Shown: positions 53,412 through 62,932, numbered from the stretch's first letter. The stretch: 64,000 nucleotides of DNA from Lysobacter arenosi (GCF_016613475.2 NZ_CP071517.1:3646001-3710000); one strand, 5' to 3'. The notes: a model not told the origin generated them from the sequence alone. A program made the numbers and translations.

Positions 53412-53471
53412 TTACCCCTCTCCCCTTTGGGGAGAGGGACAGGCCGCCGAGGGCGGCCAGGGAGAGGGGGC
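53412..53471. repeat. REP-like palindromic element between adk and mpl
   Basis: CCCCTCTCCCC-TTT-GGGGAGAGGG is followed by GGCCGCC-GAG-GGCGGCC (about 53442-53458) and GGGAGAGGGGG. It shares the CCCTCTCCC core with the element at 46660. It leaves about 40 bases before the mpl start. Confidence 0.8.
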
Positions 53472-53513
53472 GTTCGTCTTGGTGTGCTGCGATCGTTTTA
53501 GGACGTACTGATC

Positions 53514-54950
53514 TTGAAGATTCATATTCTGGGCATCGCTGGCACCTTCATGGGCGGCGTCGCCGCACTGGCACGCGAACTGGGCCACGAAGTCGAAGGC
53601 AGCGACCAGGCCGTCTATCCGCCGATGTCGACCCAGCTCGAGCAGCTCGGCATCGCGCTCAAGCAGGGTTACCAGCCGCAGCACATCTCCGCCGATTGCG
53701 ACCAGGTCGTCGTCGGCAACGCGCTCTCGCGCGGCAACGCCGCCGTCGAGCAGGTCCTCGACGACGGCCGCAGCTACACCTCCGGCGCGCAGTGGCTCAG
53801 CGAGAACCTGCTGCCGGGCCGCGACACGCTCGCCGTCGCCGGCACCCACGGCAAGACCACGACCACCACCATCCTGACCTACCTGCTGCAGTCGGCCGGG
53901 CGCGAACCGGGCTTCCTGATCGGTGGCGTCGCCGAGGACTTCGGCGTGTCGGCACGCATCGGCAGCGGCCGCGAGTTCGTGGTCGAAGCCGACGAATACG
54001 ACACCGCCTTCTTCGACAAGCGCAGCAAGTTCGTCCACTACCGTCCGCTGGTGGCGATCCTCAACAACCTCGAATACGACCACGCCGACATCTTTCCCGA
54101 CGTCGCCGCGATCCAGCGCCAGTTCCACCACCTGGTGCGGACCGTGCCGCGCCGCGGCCGCCTGATCGTCAACGGCGAAGACCGCCACCTGGCCGAAGTG
54201 CTGGCGATGGGTTGCTGGACGCCGGTGGAGACCTTCGGACTCGATGCGAGCCTGGCGCCGCAGCCGGTGCAACCGCAGGGCCACGGCGACCGCGCCGACG
54301 AGCGAGCCGCCGCAAACGCCAGCTTCAACTGGACCGCGCGCATGATCGAAGAGGACGGCAGCGTCTTTGCCGTGATCCACGACGGCGTCGAAGTCGGTGA
54401 AGTGCGCTGGCCGCTGCTCGGCCGCCACAACGTGATGAATGCGCTGGCGGCACTGGCCACCGCCAATGCCGTCGGCGTCGATGTCGCCAGCGTGCTGCCG
54501 GCGCTGGCGCAGTTCCGCAGCGTCAAGCGCCGCATGGAAGTCATCGGTCAGGCGCAGGGCATCACCGTTTACGACGACTTTGCCCACCATCCCACCGCGA
54601 TCGCGACGACCCTCGCCGGCCTGCGCGCGAAGGTTGGTGCCGCGCGGATCGTGGTGGCCATGGAGCCGCGCAGCAATTCGATGCGGCTGGGAGCGCACGC
54701 GCAGGCACTGGCACCGTCGCTGGACATCGCCGATGCGGTGGTGTTCCTGCACCGGCCCGAGCTGGCGTGGGATGCGACCACCGTGGTCTCCTCGCTGCGC
54801 GGCGAAGGCTTTGCCGTGGCCGATGCGGACGCACTGATCGCAGTGCTGCGCGAGCGCGCCCGCGCCGGCGACCACGTCGTGTTCATGTCCAACGGCGGCT
54901 TCGACGGTGCACCGCGCCGCTTCCTCGCCGCGCTGTCCGGCGGCGCCTGA
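53514..54950 (+). CDS. mpl: UDP-N-acetylmuramate:L-alanyl-gamma-D-glutamyl-meso-diaminopimelate ligase
   Basis: The protein has 478 residues. It reuses the murein tripeptide released during cell wall turnover. The ATP-binding loop AVAGTHGKTTTTTILTYL is at about residue 106, the Mur-ligase core VVEADEYDTAFFDKRSKF at about 156, and the Mpl-typical DDFAHHPTAIATTLAGLR at about 354. The start is TTG at 53514 with AGGA 11 bases upstream, giving MKIHILGIAGTFMGG, the family N-terminus. Residues 245-280 contain an insert with little similarity to E. coli Mpl. The Lon-N gene follows after 66 bases. Confidence 0.96.
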   Translation: MKIHILGIAGTFMGGVAALARELGHEVEGSDQAVYPPMSTQLEQLGIALKQGYQPQHISADCDQVVVGNALSRGNAAVEQVLDDGRSYTSGAQWLSENLLPGRDTLAVAGTHGKTTTTTILTYLLQSAGREPGFLIGGVAEDFGVSARIGSGREFVVEADEYDTAFFDKRSKFVHYRPLVAILNNLEYDHADIFPDVAAIQRQFHHLVRTVPRRGRLIVNGEDRHLAEVLAMGCWTPVETFGLDASLAPQPVQPQGHGDRADERAAANASFNWTARMIEEDGSVFAVIHDGVEVGEVRWPLLGRHNVMNALAALATANAVGVDVASVLPALAQFRSVKRRMEVIGQAQGITVYDDFAHHPTAIATTLAGLRAKVGAARIVVAMEPRSNSMRLGAHAQALAPSLDIADAVVFLHRPELAWDATTVVSSLRGEGFAVADADALIAVLRERARAGDHVVFMSNGGFDGAPRRFLAALSGGA

Positions 54951-55016
54951 CCTTCGACGGGCCTGCCGTCGCCTGGCGACGGCCGCTCGGCTGCGAATCG
55001 TCCTAAACTGGCCGCA

Positions 55017-55607
55017 ATGCCGGTAGACGACGCCCCGACCCAGTCCCTGGGATTGTTCCCGCTGCACACCGTGCTGTTGCCCGGTGCCGCGATCGGACTG
55101 CGCGTGTTCGAACCGCGCTACCTCGACCTGATCAGCGACTGCGGTCGCAACGGCAAGCGCTTCGGCATCTGCCTGATCATGCACGGCGAAGAAGTGGGCG
55201 CGCCGGCTTCGGCGGCCGCGTTCGGCACCGAGGCGGTGATCGAGGATTTCGGCCGCGGCGACGATGGTCTGTTGACCCTGCGCGTGCGCGGTGCCCGCCG
55301 TTTCCACGCGCAGCGCGTGCGCGTGCGCGACAACGGCCTGCAGGTTGCCGACGTCAGCTGGTGCGATCCCGATCCCGACGACGACCTGCGTCCCGAGCAC
55401 GGCCTGCTGGCGACGCTGCTGCAACAGATCATCGATCAGGTCGGCGGCGAGCACGCCAAGGCGCCGCAGGCGAAGTTCGACGACGCCGCCTGGGTCGGAT
55501 GGCGCCTGGCCGAGCTGCTGCCGCTGGACGATGCGCAACGCCAGGCGCTGCTGCAACTCGACGACCCGCACCAGCGGCTGGACCGGTTGCTGGCCCTGCT
55601 GCCCTGA
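55017..55607 (+). CDS. Lon-N (LON substrate-binding) domain protein
   Basis: The protein has 196 residues. It consists of the Lon protease N-terminal domain alone: LGLFPLHTVLLPGAAIGLRV near the start, FEPRYLDLISDC, and FGICLIMHGEEVGAPAS. It has no AAA or protease domain. Such proteins are common in proteobacteria; the role is unknown and may be substrate recruitment or a chaperone-like function. ATG at 55017. It is convergent with the DedA-PAP2 gene, with 14 bases between stops. Confidence 0.87.
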   Translation: MPVDDAPTQSLGLFPLHTVLLPGAAIGLRVFEPRYLDLISDCGRNGKRFGICLIMHGEEVGAPASAAAFGTEAVIEDFGRGDDGLLTLRVRGARRFHAQRVRVRDNGLQVADVSWCDPDPDDDLRPEHGLLATLLQQIIDQVGGEHAKAPQAKFDDAAWVGWRLAELLPLDDAQRQALLQLDDPHQRLDRLLALLP

Positions 55608-55621
55608 CGGGCAGTCGATCG

Positions 55622-57616
55622 TTACGGCTTGCCGGCGGTCTTCACCCGCAGCACCTGCGTCGCCCCGTGCGGGTGCGGCGACTGCTGCGATTCCAGACCC
55701 TTGAGTGCTTCGGCGACCAGCGCGTGCGCGTGGCCGTCATCGCTGGCCGGCAGCCACAGCGCAGCCGCGCCCAGCGGCTTGGTCAGGTGCAGGGTCTGCG
55801 TGCTGCCCAGCCAGAGCGGGGTGCCGTCGCCTAGCAGCACCGGCGCCGGCCACAGGCGCAGCGCGTACTGCTCGTCCTTGTGGTCGCCATCGCGCAGCAT
55901 CAGCAGCGTTTCGGCCTGGGCGTCCAGCGTCGCCGGCAGCACCGGCTGCCGCTGCGTCGGCTTGTCGTCGTCGAGCAGGCCAACCGTGTCGATCCAGTTG
56001 GCTTGCGGTTGCACGCGCCAGCCCTGCGCCTGCAGGCGCGCCTGCAAAGGAGTCAACGGGCCGGCCACCTGCAGATCCAGCGGCCAGCGCCGACGCTGGT
56101 CGCGTTCGTTGCGTTGCGCCGGCAGGTCGGTCCAGCCCTGCTGCCACCATTCGTCCTGTGCCATCACCGTCGTCGGCGTCGCCGCGGCGAACTTGGCCAG
56201 CAGCGCGTCGGCCGAACGCGGCGCATGCCACAGCGCGGCAATGACGAAGGTCGAATAGAACAGCCACGCCAGCGGCCGCATCCAGAACGAGCGCGCGACG
56301 TGGCGGCGGTAGGCGATGCCCAGGATCAGCAGCCAGAGAATGCCGAACAGCGTGCCGCCGACCAGGTCGCTGGGCCAGTGAGCGCCCAGGTACAGACGGG
56401 CGAATCCCACCGCGGTCGTGACCACGCCGGCGAGCAGGTACGGCCATACCCGCGTTCGGCCCGGCAACTCGCGCGCGATCAGCACGGCGAAGAAGCCGAA
56501 CACGATCGTGCACATCGTCACCGCGACCGAGGGGAAGCCGAAGCCGGCCGGCGCGGTCGGCGGACGCGGCATGTCGATCGCGGCCTCCAGCAACGAGGTC
56601 AGGGCCAGCCCGAACACCAGCGCCGCCAGCCAGTGTGCCGCCGCCATCCAGCGCTTGCGCCAGATCAGGTACGCCAGCGCCACCGCCGCGGCAGGGCCGA
56701 GCACGGCGGCATCGCCGAGGCTCGCCAACCCCGCCATCAGGCGGTCGGCAAGCGGATTGCGCAGGCCCCACATGAACTCATGGACCGTGTGGTCCAGGGC
56801 GAGCGGGCCACCGCTGGCAAGGAGTGATGCGAGCAGCGTGAACCAGGCCCAGCTGATGCCCAGCAGGCACACCGCCAGCATCAGCAGCGATGGCGATTCC
56901 GGGCGGTTCGGGTCGATCAGCGCTGCGGCGTAGCGACCCAGGTGCGGGTGATGGCGGGTCCAGTACAGGGCGCGTGCGAGCAGGTTGTCGGCGTGTGCGG
57001 CGAACCAGCGCCACGTATAGAGCACGATCGCCCAGACCAGGCCGATGGTGAGCGCCAGCGCGGCCAGCACGAGCGCCAGCCGGTCGGCGACCGCGGCGAC
57101 GGCGTCATACGACTTGCCCAGCGCCCAGCCCGGGGCGAGGAAGGCCAGCGACCACACCAGGCAGGCGCCCAGGCTCGGCAGCGCATAGCGGCGCATCGGC
57201 ATGTGCAGCATGCCGGCGATGGCCGGAACGAATGGCCGCACCGCGCCGACGAATCGCGCGATCACGATGCTCATGCTGCCGTGGCGACGGAACAGTGCCT
57301 CGCCGCGATCGAGCCATTGCGGGTAGCGCGAGAACGGCCAGCGGCTGCGCAGTTGCGGGCCCCAGCGGTAGCCAACCCAGTAGCTCAGTCCATCGCCGAT
57401 GAAAGCGCCCAGCGTTGCGCAGGCCAGGGCATAGGGGCCGCTGACATGACCCAGCCCGACCAGCGCGCCGACCGCGAACAGCAGCGGCAGCGCAGGCACG
57501 ACGATGCCGACGATAACGAGGGCATCGCAGAAGGCAATAAGGAAGATGACAGCACCGGCGGCGATAGGGTTTGCCGCGATCCATGCAGTCGCGCTTTCGA
57601 TCCAGGCCGGTTCCAT
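55622..57616 (-). CDS. DedA-PAP2 fusion membrane protein with LssY-like C-terminus
   Basis: The protein has 664 residues. The DedA (SNARE-associated) half is at about 15-200, with FVGAVRPFVPAIAGMLHMPM as its conserved arginine-proline block. The PAP2 phosphatase half is at about 250-470, with the motif-1 RP in DMPRPPTAP, and SRxxxxxH-like FARLYLGAHWPSDLVGGTL at about 430. A soluble LssY_C-type domain follows (about 500-664). The expected role is flipping and dephosphorylating undecaprenyl- or phosphatidate-type lipids. Motif 2, normally PSGH, reads FPSVAVTM here, so its histidine is missing. ATG at 57616 is chosen; the longer frame adds a basic, unrelated stretch. Confidence 0.88.
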   Translation of the reverse strand: MEPAWIESATAWIAANPIAAGAVIFLIAFCDALVIVGIVVPALPLLFAVGALVGLGHVSGPYALACATLGAFIGDGLSYWVGYRWGPQLRSRWPFSRYPQWLDRGEALFRRHGSMSIVIARFVGAVRPFVPAIAGMLHMPMRRYALPSLGACLVWSLAFLAPGWALGKSYDAVAAVADRLALVLAALALTIGLVWAIVLYTWRWFAAHADNLLARALYWTRHHPHLGRYAAALIDPNRPESPSLLMLAVCLLGISWAWFTLLASLLASGGPLALDHTVHEFMWGLRNPLADRLMAGLASLGDAAVLGPAAAVALAYLIWRKRWMAAAHWLAALVFGLALTSLLEAAIDMPRPPTAPAGFGFPSVAVTMCTIVFGFFAVLIARELPGRTRVWPYLLAGVVTTAVGFARLYLGAHWPSDLVGGTLFGILWLLILGIAYRRHVARSFWMRPLAWLFYSTFVIAALWHAPRSADALLAKFAAATPTTVMAQDEWWQQGWTDLPAQRNERDQRRRWPLDLQVAGPLTPLQARLQAQGWRVQPQANWIDTVGLLDDDKPTQRQPVLPATLDAQAETLLMLRDGDHKDEQYALRLWPAPVLLGDGTPLWLGSTQTLHLTKPLGAAALWLPASDDGHAHALVAEALKGLESQQSPHPHGATQVLRVKTAGKP

Positions 57617-57737
57617 CGGCCGATTATAGGCAGCCCGACCATTACGGCGCGATGGTCGGTGTGCAGGGTGACTGCAAGCACGGGGAGGCCGGCATGCCGT
57701 CTCGCGGAGGCGGCGAGCGATTCCGTACACTGGCGCG

Positions 57738-58418
57738 ATGCCCGTACGCAACGCCACCACCGACCTCGACGCGACCGAAGTCCAGGCCCTGAAGGCCGAC
57801 AGTTTCGGCCGGATCGCGCTGATGCGCGACGGCGACGGCCTGTTCGTGCGCCGCGACCTGCGTCACGTGCCGCTGTGGCTGCGCCTGCCGGCATGGTGGC
57901 TGGCGCGGCGCGAAGCCCGCGGGCTCGAGCGCGTCGCGGGCCTGGCGGCGACGCCGCAACTGCTGCGCTGGGATGGCCGCCGCCTCGACCGCAGCTACAT
58001 GGCCGGCGCGGCGATGTACCAGCGACCGCCGCGCGGCGACCTCGCCTATTTCCGAAGCGCGCGGCGATTGCTGCAGCAGCTGCATCGGCGCGGCCTCGCC
58101 CACAACGACCTGGCCAAGGAAGCGAACTGGCTCGTGCTGGACGATGGCGCGCCGGCGATCATCGATTTCCAGCTCGCCACGCGCGGCAGCCCGCGTGCAC
58201 CCTGGATGCGCCTGCTGGCACGCGAGGACCTGCGCCACCTGCTCAAGCACAAGCGCACTTATTGCCCGCAATTCCTCACTCCCGTCGAGCGGCGCGTGCT
58301 CAAGCGCCACTCGTGGTTGCGCGAGGCCTGGTTCGCGACCGGCAAGCCGGTCTACCGCTTCGTAACGCGCAAGCTGCTGAAATGGGAAGACAACGAAGGG
58401 CAGGGGCCCAAGCCCTGA
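57738..58418 (+). CDS. RIO/Kdo-kinase-like protein kinase fold protein
   Basis: The protein has 226 residues. The catalytic-loop motif LAHNDLAKEANWLVLDDG at about 123 and the metal-binding motif APAIIDFQLATRGS at about 142 mark a small protein kinase-like fold. The second motif has DFQ where classical kinases have DFG. The N-terminal nucleotide-binding lobe is short and the glycine-rich loop is not clear. Related proteobacterial proteins have been annotated serine/threonine kinase; some phosphorylate sugars in lipopolysaccharide rather than proteins. The substrate cannot be told. The SDR gene follows after 35 bases. Confidence 0.75.
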   Translation: MPVRNATTDLDATEVQALKADSFGRIALMRDGDGLFVRRDLRHVPLWLRLPAWWLARREARGLERVAGLAATPQLLRWDGRRLDRSYMAGAAMYQRPPRGDLAYFRSARRLLQQLHRRGLAHNDLAKEANWLVLDDGAPAIIDFQLATRGSPRAPWMRLLAREDLRHLLKHKRTYCPQFLTPVERRVLKRHSWLREAWFATGKPVYRFVTRKLLKWEDNEGQGPKP

Positions 58419-58453
58419 GGCCGGCTCCCGCGAGCACCACGGAGAACACCGCA

Positions 58454-59302
58454 ATGCGTACCCTGTCTGGAAAGACCATCTTCATTACCGGCGCCTCGCG
58501 CGGCATCGGTCGCGCCATCGCCCTGCGCGCCGCGCAGGACGGAGCCAATGTCGTCATCGCGGCGAAGTCCTCGGTTCCCAATCCGAAGCTGCCGGGCACG
58601 ATCCACAGCGTCGCCGCCGAAGTCGAAGCCGCCGGCGGCAAGGCGCTGGCGGTGCGCTGCGACATCCGCGAGGAAGACGATGTGTATGCCGCGGTCGCAG
58701 CCACGGTCGACCTTTTCGGCGGCATCGACATCCTCGTCAACAACGCCAGTGCGATCTGGCTCAAGAGCACGCTCGAGACGCCGATGAAGCGCTACGACCT
58801 GATGCAGCAGGTCAATGCGCGCGGCACTTTCCTGTGCGCGCAGGCGTGCCTGCCGCACCTGCTCAAGGCGCCCGACCCGCACATCCTGTCGCTGGCACCG
58901 CCGCTCAACCTGGATCCGAAGTGGTGGGCGCCGCACACCGCCTATACGCTGGCGAAGATGGGCATGAGTTTCGTCACCCTCGGCCTGGCCGCCGAGTTCG
59001 GTCCGCAGGGCGTCGCGGTCAATGCGCTGTGGCCGCGCACGGTCATCGCCACCGATGCGGTCAACATGATCCCGGGCGTGCGCCTGGAAATGTGCCGCAA
59101 GCCGGAGATCGTCGCCGACGCCGCGCACGCGGTGCTGGTGCGGCCGTCGGACGATTTCTACGGGCACTTCCTGATCGATGACGATGTGCTCTTCGCCGCC
59201 GGCGTCACCGACTTCGCCCAGTACGCGATGAACCCGTTCTGCGAACACCTGATCCCGGATCTGTTCCTGACCGACTCGCAACTGGCCAAAAAGCCGCGCT
59301 AA
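58454..59302 (+). CDS. Short-chain dehydrogenase/reductase (HSDL2-like)
   Basis: The protein has 282 residues. Rossmann motif ITGASRGIGRAIALRAAQ at about 10; active-site Tyr and Lys in AYTLAKMGMSF (YxxxK) at about 163; a preceding Ser in HILSLAPPLNL at about 145. The C-terminus is about 30 residues longer than the classic SDR. The sequence resembles the SDR domain of human HSDL2, without the sterol-carrier domain. The substrate is unknown, possibly a fatty-acid or sterol-like carbonyl. GGAG precedes ATG at 58454. Four bases separate its stop from the stop of the convergent channel gene. Confidence 0.9.
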   Translation: MRTLSGKTIFITGASRGIGRAIALRAAQDGANVVIAAKSSVPNPKLPGTIHSVAAEVEAAGGKALAVRCDIREEDDVYAAVAATVDLFGGIDILVNNASAIWLKSTLETPMKRYDLMQQVNARGTFLCAQACLPHLLKAPDPHILSLAPPLNLDPKWWAPHTAYTLAKMGMSFVTLGLAAEFGPQGVAVNALWPRTVIATDAVNMIPGVRLEMCRKPEIVADAAHAVLVRPSDDFYGHFLIDDDVLFAAGVTDFAQYAMNPFCEHLIPDLFLTDSQLAKKPR

Positions 59303-59306
59303 CGGG

Positions 59307-60179
59307 TCAGCCCATCGGGGCAGGCAAGGCATGGCCGCAATGGCGGCAATGCAGGGCATCGGGTGCGTGGCCTTCCAGGCCGCACTCAGGGCAGCCACGG
59401 CGGTCGAGATGGCTTTGCTCGTGGCTGGCTTCACGCAGGCTGCTGGCCAGCTCCGCGGTGTAGATGCCGGTGGGCACGGCGATGATGCCGTAACCGATCA
59501 GGATCAGCAGCGAGGTGATGAAGCGCCCTAGCGATGTCTGCGGCGCGATGTCGCCGAAGCCGACGGTGGCCATCGTCACGATCGCCCAGTACATGCTGGT
59601 CGGGATGCTGACGAAGCCGTGCGCGGGACCTTCGACGACGTACATCAGCGCCCCGAATATCACTGCGATGGTGAGCAGCGCGCACACGAACAGGAAGATC
59701 TTGCGGCGACTGCGCGCCAGCGCGGTGATCAGGATCCCGCCTTCCTCGACGTAGTGGGTCAGCTTGAGCACGCGGAACAGTCGCAGGATGCGCAGGATCC
59801 GCACCGCCAGCAGGCTCTGGCTGCCGGGCAGCACCAGCGACAGGTAGGTCGGCAGGATCGACAGCAGGTCGATCAGGCCCCAGGTACTCAGCGCGTAGCG
59901 CCACGGTCGGCGCACGACCGCCAGGCGTAGCGCGTACTCCGCGGTGAACAGCACGGTGAAGGCCCATTCCAGCGGATACAGCCAATGGGCATGACGGGCG
60001 TGGATGCTGGCCACGCTGTCGCACATGATCACCAGCACGCTGGCGAGGATGGCCACGATCAGCAGCAGGTCGAAATTGCGCGCCCGCGGCGTGTCGTGGC
60101 GATAGATGATGTCGAACCAGCGCCGCCGCCAGCCGGTTTCGCTGGCCGGGTTGAGCTGGGGGTCAAGCAGCAGGCGCAT
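59307..60179 (-). CDS. Voltage-gated potassium channel with C-terminal zinc ribbon
   Basis: The protein has 290 residues. Six transmembrane segments; the S4 voltage sensor reads AVRILRILRLFRVLKLTHYV at about 125-144, with regularly spaced Arg. The pore loop carries MATVGFGDIAP at about 198, a standard potassium filter (GFGD variant). After the last helix a 45-residue tail contains CPECG and CRHCG, a probable zinc ribbon. This tail is unusual for a six-helix Kv channel. AGGAGG lies 8 bases before the ATG at 60179. The upstream in-frame start at 60239 is rejected. It is divergent from argD. Confidence 0.92.
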   Translation of the reverse strand: MRLLLDPQLNPASETGWRRRWFDIIYRHDTPRARNFDLLLIVAILASVLVIMCDSVASIHARHAHWLYPLEWAFTVLFTAEYALRLAVVRRPWRYALSTWGLIDLLSILPTYLSLVLPGSQSLLAVRILRILRLFRVLKLTHYVEEGGILITALARSRRKIFLFVCALLTIAVIFGALMYVVEGPAHGFVSIPTSMYWAIVTMATVGFGDIAPQTSLGRFITSLLILIGYGIIAVPTGIYTAELASSLREASHEQSHLDRRGCPECGLEGHAPDALHCRHCGHALPAPMG

Positions 60180-60328
60180 GGGAAGGACCTCCTGCGGCGA
60201 TTGTGCAGGATCGCCTGCAAGGGCCATTTTCACGGGCAAGGAGCGCCATCAGGGGCCGCAGGACGGTCGCAGAACGCCTGCAATAGGCGACAATGTCGCT
60301 TTCCCCGCATCGCCCGACTTCGTCCTCC

Positions 60329-61555
60329 ATGACTGCCACCAGCGCCGACCTGTTTTCGCTCTCCGAACGCTACTACCTGCCCGTGTACCGGCCCCGCCGG
60401 ATCGTGCTCGATCATGGCCACGGCGCGCGCGTGTGGGATCGCGAAGGTCGCGAGTACGTCGATTTTGGCGCCGGCATCGCCGTCAATGCGCTCGGCCACG
60501 CCAATCCGGTGCTGGTCGCGGCGCTGACCGAGCAGGCCGGCAAGCTCTGGCACACCAGCAACGTCTTCGTCAGCGAACCGCCGCTGCGACTGGCCGAAGA
60601 GCTGGTCGAGGCGTCGCGCTTCGCCGAGCGGGTGTTCTTCTGCAACTCCGGCGCCGAAGCCAACGAGGCGGCGATCAAGCTTGCGCGCAAGTGGGCGACC
60701 GCGCAGGGGCGCGAACCCGACCGTCGCGTCATCCTCAGTTTCCGCGGCAGCTTCCACGGCCGCACGCTGGCCGCTGTCACCGCGACCGCGCAGCCCAAGT
60801 ACCACGAGGGCTTCGAGCCGCTGCCGCCGGGCTTCCGCTACAGCGACTTCAACGATCTCGCCGCCGCCGAAGCCGCGATGGCCGCCGGTGACGTCTGCGC
60901 GGTGCTGGTGGAGCCGGTGCAGGGCGAGGGCGGCGTCACGCCAGCCACGGAAGAATTCCTGCTCGGCCTGCGCGCGCTGTGCGATCGCCACGGCGCGCTG
61001 CTGATCCTCGACGAGATCCAGTGCGGCATGGGCCGCACGGGTCATCTGTTTGCCTGCCACGGCTACGGCGTCACGCCCGATGTCGTGACCCTGGCCAAGG
61101 CGCTGGGCAGCGGTTTCCCGATTGGCGCGATGCTGGTCGGCGCCAAGGCGGGCGAGTCGATGCAGTTCGGTGCGCATGGCACCACGTTCGGCGGCAACCC
61201 GCTGGCCGCGGCGGTCGCGCGCGCGGCACTGCGCGAGATTTCCTCACCGCAGGTGCTGGCCAATGTCGTGCGGCAGTCGCTGGCGATCCGCGATGCACTG
61301 GCCGCGCTCGATGCCGAGCTGGGCCTGTTTTCCGAGGTCCGCGGTTGCGGCCTCATGCTCGGTGCGCAGCTGCGCGAAGCGCATGCAGGCAAGGCCGGGC
61401 TGATCCTCGACCTGTGCGTGGAGCAGGGCCTTTTGCTGCTTCAGGCTGGACCGGACGTGCTGCGTTTCGTGCCGGCCCTGAACATCAGCGATGAGGATGT
61501 GGCCGAAGGCCTGAAGCGTCTGCGCGCGGCGCTGACGGCATTCGTCAACGCGTGA
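60329..61555 (+). CDS. argD: Acetylornithine/succinyldiaminopimelate aminotransferase
   Basis: The protein has 408 residues. Class III aminotransferase. The PLP lysine is in [18 protein letters not shown] at about residue 258. Other marks are [17 protein letters not shown] at about 108, the PLP-ring [13 protein letters not shown] at about 139, and [16 protein letters not shown] at about 228. It transfers amino groups to acetylglutamate semialdehyde (arginine) and possibly to succinylamino-oxopimelate (lysine). The sequence does not separate ArgD from AstC; ArgD is the conservative name. ATG at 60329 begins [13 protein letters not shown]. The gene converges on hemL, with a strong hairpin between them. 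Confidence 0.9.
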   Translation: MTATSADLFSLSERYYLPVYRPRRIVLDHGHGARVWDREGREYVDFGAGIAVNALGHANPVLVAALTEQAGKLWHTSNVFVSEPPLRLAEELVEASRFAERVFFCNSGAEANEAAIKLARKWATAQGREPDRRVILSFRGSFHGRTLAAVTATAQPKYHEGFEPLPPGFRYSDFNDLAAAEAAMAAGDVCAVLVEPVQGEGGVTPATEEFLLGLRALCDRHGALLILDEIQCGMGRTGHLFACHGYGVTPDVVTLAKALGSGFPIGAMLVGAKAGESMQFGAHGTTFGGNPLAAAVARAALREISSPQVLANVVRQSLAIRDALAALDAELGLFSEVRGCGLMLGAQLREAHAGKAGLILDLCVEQGLLLLQAGPDVLRFVPALNISDEDVAEGLKRLRAALTAFVNA

Positions 61556-61590
61556 TGGGTGTGGGAGCGGCGCAAGCCGCTCCCATCACA
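61552..61590. terminator. Strong hairpin between convergent argD and hemL
   Basis: TGGGAGCGGC-GCAA-GCCGCTCCCA (61562-61585) is a ten-base-pair stem. An alternative outer pairing GTGATGGG / CCCATCAC exists as well. It lacks a T run on either side. The motif is a common convergent-gene hairpin in this group of bacteria. Confidence 0.75.
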
Positions 61591-61597
61591 GCAGTCT

Positions 61598-62881
61598 TCA
61601 GAGCGTCGCGAACGACTCGCGGGCAGCCTCGATGGTGCGGGCGATCTCCGCCTCGCCATGCGCGCTCGACACAAAGCCGGCTTCGAACGCCGACGGCGCC
61701 AGGTACACGCCGCGCTCCAGCATCGCGTGGAAGAAGCGATTGAAGCGCGCTGTGTCGGATGCCTTCGCATCTTCGAACGTTTCCACCGGCCCTTCGCGGA
61801 AATACAGGCCGAACATGCCCGGCGCGCGCGTCGTATGGAATGCGATTCCGGCTTCGCGCGCCGCCTGTTCCAGGCCGTCGCACAGTACGTTGGTCGTGCG
61901 CTCGAGCGCATCGTGGAATCCCGGCGCCTGGATCAGCTCCAGCGTCGCCAGACCCGCGGCCATCGCCACCGGATTGCCGCTGAGCGTGCCGGCCTGGTAG
62001 ATCGGACCGCTGGGCGCGACCTGCGCCATCAGATCGCGACGGCCACCATAGGCGCCCACCGGCATGCCGCCGCCGATGATCTTGCCGAAGGTGGAGAGAT
62101 CCGGCGTGATGCCGTAGCGCTGCTGCGCACCGCCGAGGGCGACGCGAAAACCGGTCATTACTTCATCGAAGATCAACAGCGCGCCGTGCTTCGTGCACAG
62201 CTCGCGCAGGTGCTGCAGATAGCCGTCGCGCGGCAGGATGCAATTGGCGTTGCCGACGATCGGCTCGATGATCAGGCCGGCGATCTCGCCACCGATCTCG
62301 TCAAAAAGATTGGTCGCCGCATCGAAATCGTTGTAGGCGATGGTCATCGTCAGGTCAGCGAGCGCCGACGGCACGCCCGGTGAATTCGGCAGGCCCAGCG
62401 TCATCACGCCGCTGCCGGCCTTCACCAGGAAGCTGTCGCCATGGCCGTGGTAGCAACCTTCGAACTTGACGATGCGGTTGCGGCCGGTGGCGCCGCGGGC
62501 AACGCGGATCGCCGACAGCGTCGCCTCGGTGCCGGAGTTCACCATGCGCACCATCTCGCAGCTCGGCACGATCGCGGTGATCGCTTCGGCCATCGTCACT
62601 TCCAGCGCGTTTGGCACGCCGAAGCTGAGACCGTCACGCATGGTCTTTTCTACCGCGGCCAGCACCTTCGGATGGGCATGGCCGGCGATCATCGGTCCCC
62701 ACGAACCGACGTAATCGATGTAACGGTTTCCATCGACGTCCTGCAGGTAGGCACCTTCCGCGCGCTGGGCGAAGAACGGCTCGCCGCCGACCGACTTGAA
62801 CGCGCGCACCGGCGAATTGACGCCGCCGGGGATCAGTTCGAGGGCGCGGGTGAACAGGTCGTGCGATTGCGTGTGATTCAT
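61598..62881 (-). CDS. hemL: Glutamate-1-semialdehyde 2,1-aminomutase
   Basis: The protein has 427 residues. It makes 5-aminolevulinate for heme. Class III aminotransferase fold: [19 protein letters not shown] at about 120, [19 protein letters not shown] at about 144, [16 protein letters not shown] at about 237, and the PLP lysine in [18 protein letters not shown] at about 265. All are intact. ATG at 62881 opens [13 protein letters not shown]. It is followed in sense (downstream) by the convergent argD gene. thiE lies 51 bases upstream on the same strand with a degenerate repeat between. Confidence 0.98.
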   Translation of the reverse strand: MNHTQSHDLFTRALELIPGGVNSPVRAFKSVGGEPFFAQRAEGAYLQDVDGNRYIDYVGSWGPMIAGHAHPKVLAAVEKTMRDGLSFGVPNALEVTMAEAITAIVPSCEMVRMVNSGTEATLSAIRVARGATGRNRIVKFEGCYHGHGDSFLVKAGSGVMTLGLPNSPGVPSALADLTMTIAYNDFDAATNLFDEIGGEIAGLIIEPIVGNANCILPRDGYLQHLRELCTKHGALLIFDEVMTGFRVALGGAQQRYGITPDLSTFGKIIGGGMPVGAYGGRRDLMAQVAPSGPIYQAGTLSGNPVAMAAGLATLELIQAPGFHDALERTTNVLCDGLEQAAREAGIAFHTTRAPGMFGLYFREGPVETFEDAKASDTARFNRFFHAMLERGVYLAPSAFEAGFVSSAHGEAEIARTIEAARESFATL

Positions 62882-62885
62882 GGAA

Positions 62886-62932
62886 GAGTCTCTTGGCTCC
62901 CTGTCCCGTCTGCGGGAAAGGGTTGGGGGGTG
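62886..62932. repeat. Degenerate REP-like element between hemL and thiE
   Basis: CCCTGTCCCG-TCTG-CGGGAAAGGG followed by TTGGGGGGTG resembles the 46660 element (stem CCCTCTCCCG, then TTGGGGTGAGGG) with several changes. Confidence 0.6.
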
